Shown here piece by piece: positions 1 through 64,000 of a stretch of 64,000 nt of DNA. Both the position numbers and the translations under genes were made by a program. Position 1 is the stretch's first letter. Every line of letters starts with the position of its first letter. The notes below the pieces were generated by a model. The model saw only the letters and a program-made list of their open reading frames with translations. It had not been told where the DNA came from and did not search any database. Source of the DNA: Amorphochlora amoebiformis (lineage: Eukaryota > Cercozoa > Chlorarachniophyceae); assembly GCA_054601695.1 (NCBI GenBank), contig BAAHQB010000001.1, positions 1,178,001 through 1,242,000 on the forward strand, read 5' to 3'.

Positions 1-99
1 ATGTTATTATGTATACATATACATCCATACACAAACCATATACATATCTATTATATAGCCTTATATATATGTATATTATATATATATATATATAAATAT

Positions 100-140
<41 letters not shown>

Positions 141-254
141 GAGATATAAATATGAATATATTGTATATATATGTACATATATATATGTATGTATGTATGA
201 ATAATACATATATATATATATATATATATTATATTATATATATAAAAATATATA

Positions 255-288
<34 letters not shown>

Positions 289-298
289 TATATACATA

Positions 299-329
<31 letters not shown>

Positions 330-438
330 ATAATATATGTATATATATATATACTACTACTACTACGATATATATATATATATACATATAGATAGATATG
401 TGCATATATATATTCTATATGTATATATATATATATAC

Positions 439-475
<37 letters not shown>

Positions 476-551
476 GTATATATTTGTGTATAAATATAAT
501 ATATACACACATGTATACACATAAATATATAAATATATATTAATATCACAG
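1..551. repeat. TA microsatellite block
   Basis: Almost pure (TA)n with scattered TATG/TACA variants and a short (TAC)4 run near 352-367. It is presumably an intron of the AT-hook gene. The long open frames here translate to Tyr/Ile repeats and are not genes. Confidence 0.85.
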
Positions 552-979
552 GTACCTTCGAAACTCACCGGGAATAGGAAGCCTAGGCGGAGTCCGCGAA
601 AGGTTCGTGTGGGGAAGGTGAAGATTCGCGGGCCAGCGCCAGGTGTTTAATTCTATGATCTGCTGGCACATGTTTTCATATCTACCTATACTGACACGCA
701 CACCCTATATAATATATAATATACTTACATATAAATATATAAATACATATACACACACACATATATACATATATGTAGATATTAAATATGTATACATACA
801 CATATATATAAATATATATATATATATATGTACATATATATATACACATATATATATACATACATGGTAGATACAAACACACATTAATATTTTTACATTA
901 AATAGGCATACATGTGGATACACACACACACACACGCATATATATATATATGTATATAAATAAGTATTTTATATATTAA

Positions 980-1010
<31 letters not shown>

Positions 1011-1185
1011 TAATTATTCTTGTGTATATTTATGTAGATGTACATAATGCGCATACAAATACGGATACATTATTATGTAGATATACGTAAATACTCATAC
1101 ACATTGTGTATATAGATAGTTATAAAATACGCAAATACAGTATGTATATATACAGAATACGCCTACACATAGGTACACATAAATG

Positions 1186-1227
<42 letters not shown>

Positions 1228-1303
1228 TTATACACACATATATGTATCTAAATATATACATATTAATATATACATTAGAGTACATATATAAATATATAAA
1301 TAC

Positions 1304-1381
<78 letters not shown>

Positions 1382-1761
1382 GCATGTACATGTATATCTG
1401 AAAATAAGTACGTTATAAATCAAATTATGGTCATTGACCTTGTATTGACCACTCACTCTCATCCTACACCGTAGGTTCGGATAGTGTAGAACAAGAAAAC
1501 AAGGGTCCGCAAAGCACAGAGTCGAACGCCAAGTCGACACGGTCAATGGTGATTCGCCTAAACCTTCCATCCAGTACCCAGGAAGATAATTCCAGCACTG
1601 CGGATCAGCCGAAAAGGAGGCGCGGGCGACCACGAGCCGGCACTCGCGGTCTTGACCGGGATGCCGGCATGTCCTCGAATTCGAAGACAAACAAGCGAGA
1701 GGGGACTGGGAGAGGTCTGAAGCTCACACTCAGGCGCTCGGAAAGGCGGAAGGACGCCTAA
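552..1761 (+). CDS. AT-hook basic nuclear protein, 3' end (partial)
   Basis: Two exons are visible, 552-642 and 1475-1761; the gene begins left of the window. Exon 552-642 follows ATATCACAG and ends at CCAG|GTGTTT in phase 1. Exon 1475-1761 follows CACCGTAG, and the carried G completes a Gly codon, so the frame runs through to TAA at 1759-1761. The product is very basic: the first exon reads [14 protein letters not shown], and the second carries [11 protein letters not shown], a good match to the AT-hook core (R-G-R-P), which binds the minor groove of AT-rich DNA. The last 40 residues are Arg/Lys/Ser-rich ([12 protein letters not shown] at the end). A chromatin or transcription role is inferred from the hook alone; I do not recognise the family. 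GC-rich coding sequence contrasts sharply with the flanking TA repeat. The intron is 832 bp of TA and CA repeat. Confidence 0.6.
643..1474. repeat. TA/CA microsatellite intron of AT-hook gene
   Basis: Intron sequence: (TA)n, (CA)n near 750-760 and 918-935, and a long near-perfect (TA)n run at 1303-1376. No RNA gene or ORF is seen. Confidence 0.7.
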
Positions 1762-3105
1762 AGTGTTCAAAAGAGTTGTCGTGTACACGTACTTAGTCTG
1801 TAGGTTTTGATCGGTTTTAAAGATTGCGGGCGCCAGCAATGAACTGTTTTGAGTTCACTGAATTGAATGAGCAGGTCTGGTCTGAACTGGTGTTACTCCG
1901 TATATGGGCTAGATGGGGGGGGGATATCAAAATTCAAACTGGTATTTATTTAAAAAATGTATATCTGAGATTAATTCTAGTAATTAGCTTGTCATATGCC
2001 AGGCTAATCTCTAGAATCTAACAATGAACTTTTATGACATTCTAGACATTACTCTACTTGGTCTAGTTGGTTAGTACTAACGCACCCCATACTATATATA
2101 GATACTCTAGATTCTCTAGATTCTCTCAATGAATCACGATGCCATGATTTAGCCTAGTTGATATGGAGTGTAATTATGCTCAAAGGTAACTTCATGTGTA
2201 CAAGCGTGTGACGTATACCTAGATACACTATATACATGACAGTTCAACCGTGACTGTAGTTACGACAGTATGTATATGCTCGGTTCGTGTGTACCTACTG
2301 CTACGTACATGTACGCACCACGGTCTAGACGGTGTTCAATGGTTCTATTGTATTGTGTCAAGCATCACTTTGCAAATATTGTTTCTATAGTAAATCGTTG
2401 ATACAATGGTTCGGTGTAGGTACAAATTACATCCAATGGATCAGCTTGCCGTTCGTACAACTAGTCATAAGCGCAAGCTTTACGCAGTACTTATTGTTGA
2501 TTACGAAGTTGCAACAGCATATACGTGTCATCTAGATCATCGGCGTACACGTGGCGCCTGATGCCAGCCGGCCATGCCAAGAAGCATTATGATTTCATGC
2601 ATACGTACGTACGTAAAAATTCATTTTCCTAGTTTTCATCACCATTTTGACACCATTCCACCTATGACATATGCATGCGAATCGCATATGTGCCATTGCT
2701 GATCGTACAAGTATGTACATATGTGCGTACATGTTTGACATAAACGTGTGTACATAAAAAGCAAGAACAATGTAAGTAAGCACACTTATTTATTATTACA
2801 ATCATGATGTTCGTACGCATGCGTACACGGACCATAGTGTAAATCTGTGTCCTGATATCATTGTATTATGTCCACGTACGTACGTACGTACGTAACGTAC
2901 GTACACCTTTGATATCATGACATATATACACACACGTAGATACAACACTGCCATCCGTGCAGTTGCTACAACATCTAGAACATGGCCGAATTCATGACTT
3001 TGCTCTTTCTCATTGTGGTTACTATGATATCTAATTATTACATACACATATACTTGCTCCGCCAAAACAACACAACGAAATTTCTACTGAGCTTGAGTCG
3101 AGTTA
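1762..3105. other. tail-to-tail intergenic region, CTAG-rich with ACGT repeats
   Basis: This lies between the stop of the AT-hook gene and the stop of the minus-strand AAA gene. It has little TA microsatellite. The 1955-2340 part repeats CTAG/TCTAGA many times (for example around 1968, 2010, 2041, 2063, 2107, 2118, 2152 and 2215). (ACGT)n runs occur near 2600-2613 and 2872-2906. No convincing ORF was found; the longest frames (2332-2535 and 2595-2783) lack splice or protein support. Confidence 0.5.
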
Positions 3106-33543
<30,438 letters not shown>

Positions 33544-33604
33544 CTATTTCAATAGTGATGTCCCGCGCATGTCCCTATGTGGACGTTATTAGATGATTTC
33601 ATTA

Positions 33605-35015
33605 GAGATTCAATAACCTGTAATACCTGGCGTTACTGATTCTCCGAGTATGATAAGGTTGTCAACCCCTGGTCTCGACTCTCGACATCGACCAGCTCTG
33701 CCCGGTCGTGTAGGGAGAATCTCCACAAATAAGTAAGGAAAATGCCATCGGAAGGTAGCTGCTGTGGATGTTATCCTTGGAGCTGGAGGGTCAGTATTAC
33801 TTCGCCCGATCATAAGAGGAAACAGCTTAAACAGCCAACCAAGATGCATAATGGCGAGGAAACCGTGTTGAGCCTCTATCGAACACCTAGCAAGCGGTCG
33901 ATAGCCGAGAGAATCCTACACACGCGATCCGTCACGATTGCGAGGGAGAGTCTAGGGAAAGAGCCAAAGATTTTGACTCCGCGCAAGTCGGGTAAACTTA
34001 GTGGCACTTTGCACGGGTCCTTTCGACATTCGCTGGGGACGCTCACCATAAATAACAGCACTCGCTCAGCAAAGGGTATTAGGGGCGCGAATCAAAAGCT
34101 AAAGCCCAACCTACCATCTGTCCATACCGCCCTGACTAGTCGAGACGTCGACTCATAACTTAGACTTGCCCTAGTAGTGGCTATCATGATCTCGATCGCA
34201 GAGTAAAAGCATATCAAGAGAGTCAAATATGTACACATATGCGTAGATCTGTACTGCCAGTCGACGTCTAGATCTACTAGATCTACGCTCCGGAATCATG
34301 ACGGTTCGATATAAACTGTACATGTACTAGATACCCAATCCGATGCTTAAAGCTCACACCAGTCACACGCAACTAGACTACCTAGACAATAACATAGCAA
34401 ATTTGAGTCTCTAGTATTCTAGGTATTACTCGTTAATCTAGTCATGACCTACTACTAACTACCATTGTCTAGATTGTGCTCACTAGTACTAGTACATACG
34501 TGCATATGCATGTACATGTATGTACATGTACAATTATTTGAATTATTAGGCCGCAGTTTTATACTAGTTGTGTTATAATCTTGAAATTGTCCAGGGAAAT
34601 CTAGGAAATAAATCTAGTAAATAGCAACTTTTTATTCGAAATTTCAAGTTAAGCGATTTTGCAACCTTTTACATGTGTACAATTGTACACTATACATGTC
34701 ACAGTGCTAGAATGTATACCATGACGGTACGTGTACAATGTCTAGATGTGTAACCTACGACAGTGTTGTCCCTAAGACCAGAACCCACCACTCCCTTGAG
34801 ATGTCCTCCACACCCTTCTTAGCAGTGCATGTGTCTTTATATTCCTGAATCGATGCAAGGCCTGTGGTAAAAATCCAAAATCAAGAAATTCAAGATTTCT
34901 AAGTAGAACTAATAAAACCAGCTTCAGAGACGTCAGAATTTCGAAGCCGAGGACAATAGTGATATAAACGCGGTCTATTAACGTTACCTGAGTGCTTCAA
35001 ATCGCCAGTTGGCAT
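33605..35015 (-). CDS. Small minus-strand gene, unrecognised, incompletely resolved
   Basis: ATG at 35015 opens a 28-nt first exon (35015-34988, MPTGDLKHS) ending at CTCAG|GTAACG in phase 1. Exon 34861-34759 follows TTTTTACCACAG, and its first two bases complete Gly; it reads SIQEYKDTCTAKKGVED, then ISREWWVLVLGTTL, with donor CTGTC|GTAGGT. A further candidate exon is 33758-33627 (acceptor ATCCACAGCAG, donor GCCAG|GTATTA; LFVEILPTRPG, NLIILGESVTP), after which G|GTTATTGA would stop. The phase between the second and third exons does not close, so an exon is missing or the third belongs elsewhere. I do not recognise the protein. It overlaps the + strand ORF 33742-34158; both cannot be trusted equally. 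Confidence 0.35.
33742..34158 (+). CDS. Uninterrupted basic Ser/Thr-rich ORF, unrecognised
   Basis: 138 codons from ATG at 33742 to TAA at 34156-34158, with ordinary base composition amid TA repeat. It is Lys/Arg/Ser/Thr-rich (EETVLSLYRTPSKRS, KILTPRKSGKLSG, LGTLTINNSTRSAKG) without membrane segments, like a disordered tail. It could be a single-exon gene or a terminal exon: CGATCATAAG near 33820 is a possible acceptor, which would drop the Cys/Trp-rich first 27 residues. It lies about 200 bp head-to-head from the AAA gene start (33543). A CTAG-rich stretch follows the stop, as after the other stops in this window. Confidence 0.4.
   Translation: MPSEGSCCGCYPWSWRVSITSPDHKRKQLKQPTKMHNGEETVLSLYRTPSKRSIAERILHTRSVTIARESLGKEPKILTPRKSGKLSGTLHGSFRHSLGTLTINNSTRSAKGIRGANQKLKPNLPSVHTALTSRDVDS
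34159..34758. other. CTAG-rich non-TA region
   Basis: Dense CTAG/TCTAGA words from 34250 to 34500, then neutral AT-rich sequence. No open frame of note. It follows the stop of the + strand ORF. Confidence 0.5.
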
Positions 35016-35039
35016 AAATATAAATATATATTCAAAAAA

Positions 35040-35410
35040 TTAAGAGTCACTGGGATCCACATGAACCCTGCCCCCAAATAAATTCCCCTTTCCAATTTCT
35101 ACGGAAGACATCTTTGTACATCTTCTCGAGCATCCCAATGGCGCCGAACCCAACGTGTGGTCCTCTGTGACCAAATTCGTCCTTCTTCGCTTCCTTGGAA
35201 CCTCACTATCGTAGAAGGGGCCATTTTCGAAGTAATCGTCAGTTCGTGTACGGATACAGGGCCTCCTACGTTGGTCCCTGAGTTCTCTTGGGAGCCGATA
35301 AACATTAGCCATTTCATAAGTTGAGGGATTTTTATTGCAGATATCCCGGATATCTCATAATATTCCATGATCTTTTCGGCTCTCGTGGAGCGCCCGGTGA
35401 CTATGGCCAC
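35040..35410 (-). CDS. Two overlapping minus-strand ORFs, one probably real
   Basis: Two frames are open across the same non-TA DNA. Frame 1 runs 35410-35099 (103 codons, MAIVTGRSTRAEKIMEYY at the start). Frame 2 runs 35312-35040 (90 codons, MANVYRLPRELRDQRRRP), with an NLS-like PRKRRRTN and a Gly/Ser end. Frame 2 looks more protein-like. Neither is recognised, and no clear splice sites link them to the gene starting at 35015. Confidence 0.3.
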
Positions 35411-35492
35411 GGAGTAGGGGCTTTTTGCTGGTTAATGGCCTTCCATCGTTAAAATTTTCAAAAAGCTGACTACGCACAACATGAAACTATGA

Positions 35493-35615
35493 GAAAGACT
35501 CATTGAAGAAGTGCAAGAAGGCGGAAATATGAACGCCGAAGATCTAGCTGCACAAATAGTGTTTGACCCTGAACCTAGCTTCTCCTTGGTAGAGCCCCAA
35601 AAAGAACACGGGTAG
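35493..35615 (+). CDS. Acidic terminal-exon-like ORF, unrecognised
   Basis: Open frame to TAG at 35613-35615 reading RLIEEVQEGGNMNAEDL, then IVFDPEPSFSLVEPQKEHG. The composition is coding-like, but it opens after an in-frame TGA at 35490, so it needs an acceptor (CTATGAG at 35493 is weak) or is a gene fragment. Confidence 0.3.
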   Translation, partial: ERLIEEVQEGGNMNAEDLAAQIVFDPEPSFSLVEPQKEHG

Positions 35616-35699
35616 GATCGTCCTGATATCGGTACATATCTATTACCATATAAAGCAGCAGGTTTTCAGAAGCCAAAACTGTGTGTGAAAATGTGCAGC

Positions 35700-35987
35700 G
35701 CAAGGGCAGGGGCCTAACCCTAACTCTAACTCTAATCCTACTTTACGTACGGGTTAAGACAGACATGAGATTATCAACCCTAACCCTAACCGATTTGGCA
35801 TTATATTTAAGGGAAGACGCCGCACTAAGTACACACTTGCCCATTCCACCACCTTTAATTGCTGTACAGTTCATGCGGGTACATAAACTAAGTATGTATA
35901 CATGCATATACATGTATATATATATATATATATATGTATTTATAATATATACATATATATATATATAATATATATATATTATATATG

Positions 35988-36041
<54 letters not shown>

Positions 36042-36045
36042 TATG

Positions 36046-36086
<41 letters not shown>

Positions 36087-36100
36087 ATAATTATATATTA

Positions 36101-36135
<35 letters not shown>

Positions 36136-36243
36136 TGATATATATGTATATATATATATATACATATATATGTGTATATAGTATTTTTATATATATATAT
36201 ATATATATATTATGTATATTATGTATTATTATTATTATTATTA

Positions 36244-36280
<37 letters not shown>

Positions 36281-36332
36281 TATTATTACTATTATATAAT
36301 ATGTATGCATATATATATAAATATATTATACA

Positions 36333-36414
<82 letters not shown>

Positions 36415-36734
36415 GATATATATACTGTAGTACATGTGTACATATAAATATGTTACAAAATATGTATAACAAAATCAAGTTCAAATTCTACACACGTAAA
36501 TGTATATGTACACATCGTACATGTATAATTAATATACAGATAATTATACATATATATATATATATTGATATATATATACATACATATACATATACATATA
36601 TATATATGTATACTATAGTATATCATATATATATATATATACATATATACGATATGTATGTGTATATATATGTATATATGTACGATATATATATATACAT
36701 ATATATATACGATATATATATATATATATATACG

Positions 36735-36765
<31 letters not shown>

Positions 36766-36902
36766 ACTGAGTATGATAGAATATATATAGATATATTCAT
36801 ATATATATTATATATATTATATAAACATGTATATGTAATTCTAGGTAATTACATAAATAAATATCATGATAATATAATATTATACATATGTAGTAATATT
36901 AA

Positions 36903-36934
<32 letters not shown>

Positions 36935-37019
36935 CTACCATATATACGTTTATGTCATATACTAAATATGTAATAATATTATCGTACACACATTTTCGCC
37001 AACCCATAACATCGCACCA
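35700..37019. repeat. CCCTAA remnant, TA blocks and (ATT)n run
   Basis: Short CCCTAA runs at about 35716-35795, TA microsatellite from 35915, (TTA)n at about 36225-36298, then AT-rich sequence with many CGATATAT words around 36650-36735. No exon was recognised. Confidence 0.7.
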
Positions 37020-37620
37020 CAAAAGTTAATTTTCTAGATTTCTTCACGTACTCTAGATATTTAACGTGTATGCTCTAGATGCTAGGTATGACTTGATATC
37101 TAGGATATAGGCTCATGTAGATTATAGTCTGTAGTATAGTATATGACACGCAGAGCAGTCTAGCAGTGGCATGGAAAATCTTGTCCAGGTATAATTATCA
37201 TAGTCTCGTTTGATCTAGTTTTCACTATTGAATTTATAACTATAATATCTAGATGTATCATCTGAGCTCTAGCTAGACTCTACTAGTCTATATCATGATT
37301 AATTACTAGATTTTAACGTACGACAATAATTCTAGTAATTCTCTAGCTAGATTCTATATATAGCTAGTAATTTTGCCATTAATTGTACATACACTAGATC
37401 TAGTAGATATAGTCTAGATAGTCGATGCGTGATCTAATAGATGAACTGGCACCTGTATAGTCTTGGTAGTGTATCTCTAGATCTAGTGTAGGTCTAGTAG
37501 GTTAAGAGATCTGGCCAGCTACCGCCAGTAGTTCTAATACTTGTACTGATATGTTCCACTTCTAGACTTACTCTAGTTACTAGCGCACATCATGCGGCAC
37601 ATGCAAGTGATGCACCTCTG
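37020..37620. other. CTAG-rich 3' flank of the receptor gene
   Basis: About 600 bp with very frequent CTAG (CTAGAT, TCTAGA, TAGCTAG), no TA microsatellite and no ORF. It sits immediately downstream of the most 3' proposed stop of the receptor gene. Confidence 0.55.
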
Positions 37621-37765
37621 GATTTATTGTTTACGCCTTTGTTTCCAGTACCTAGAGTACAATGTTAGATGAAATGCACAGAAAACGTTTAGAGTGTGAC
37701 ATTCTCCTCGTAGCCGTAGCCTGTCCGTGAATTTTTCGAGTCTTTCGAGAGAGGGCGACTTGAGC

Positions 37766-61461
<23,696 letters not shown>

Positions 61462-62053
61462 CAGAGATGCTATGTTCCAATGCGTATCCGTCGATCGGTT
61501 TGAAACAACGTGCTGAATTCACTTTCTCGCAGAGTGCAGTTTCGTCTGTGACAAACAGACATCAAGAGACTTCCACATAGGAAGGTATTAATAGATTCTT
61601 ACTTCTTTTTTCGAGTACTTGTTAAAGACTTCTCACCGTGAAGTTAGAAGAAAGAGAAATTTTCCCTTGCACGGTTGATAGACATCCATTCGTACTCCAT
61701 TCTCACGGAAATTCGAATCGGAAGATTTTGACTGGGATCGCCTTGAAGGGCGTAAGTGCTCAAATCATCCACCCCAAACTTTAGGAAAGCGACAGAATTG
61801 TATTCATCAATCAGGCTTGAGGGTCATGTCGAAATTAGTCTTCGCACGCACCCTTCATGCAACGGCGGAACATCCTGTCCTTTCTTCTGAAAAGCCGCGA
61901 AGTTATTTCCCAAAGAATTCTTCAAATTCTTAGAGGTTTAGAGTACTATTAGATCGTTCAAACAATACCGTCAAGACCACGGTCCACGGTCCACGGGTCA
62001 AAGAAATACTTCCGTCCTCGTGGATACAAAAAAGACCGCAGACTCCGAGCATC
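61462..62053. promoter_or_regulatory. Divergent intergenic spacer
   Basis: 592 bp without TA microsatellite between the start codons of the receptor gene (-) and the carboxypeptidase gene (+). No canonical TATA box or known operator can be claimed. The contents are inferred to include both promoters and 5' UTRs from position alone. It contains an imperfect duplicated CGGTCCACGGTCCACGGGTC near 61980-62000. Confidence 0.45.

Positions 62054-64000
<1,947 letters not shown>

Overview
The window is nuclear DNA of an intron-rich eukaryote. It is dominated by (TA)n microsatellite, and nearly every long open frame in it is a poly-(Ile/Tyr) artefact of that repeat. Between the TA blocks lie short islands of normal composition, and most of these are exons. 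They have GT..AG borders (donors often GTATAT, GTATGT or GTAAGT), compatible phases from one island to the next, and recognisable protein motifs. TTAGGG-type repeats, both as arrays and degenerate, recur in the introns. A microalga or other protist would fit (compare the class C receptors with a binding-protein-like ectodomain known from algae and stramenopiles), but I cannot assign a taxon.

Layout, left to right. (1) 552-1761 (+): the last two visible exons of a basic AT-hook protein. (2) 3106-33543 (-): a gene of about 30 kb and about 35 exons encoding a tandem-AAA protein of NSF/CDC48 type with an N-terminal membrane segment. Its 4.8-kb intron at 12308-7468 holds a 1.6-kb telomere-like array. 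(3) 33.6-36 kb: a compact, less certain region with one + strand ORF (33742-34158), the start of a small minus-strand gene (35015 downwards) and a few orphan ORFs. (4) 37766-61461 (-): a gene of about 24 kb, reconstructed as 43 exons and about 969 aa. It encodes a secreted ectodomain followed by a class C seven-helix receptor with the TM7 PKxY signature and a long Ser-rich tail. (5) 62054 to the right edge (+): the first four exons of a serine carboxypeptidase (peptidase S10), head-to-head with the receptor across 592 bp of non-TA DNA.

Introns and 3' flanks differ in composition. Introns are TA microsatellite plus telomere-like, AAT and polypurine tracts. The sequences just after stop codons (1.8-2.5, 34.2-34.5 and 37.0-37.6 kb) are rich in CTAG. 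Two inverted-repeat pairs (30.65/31.8 kb and 25.7/28.6 kb) enclose exons of the AAA gene. All splice models were read by eye without RNA or database support, and exons that could not be phased are stated as such.
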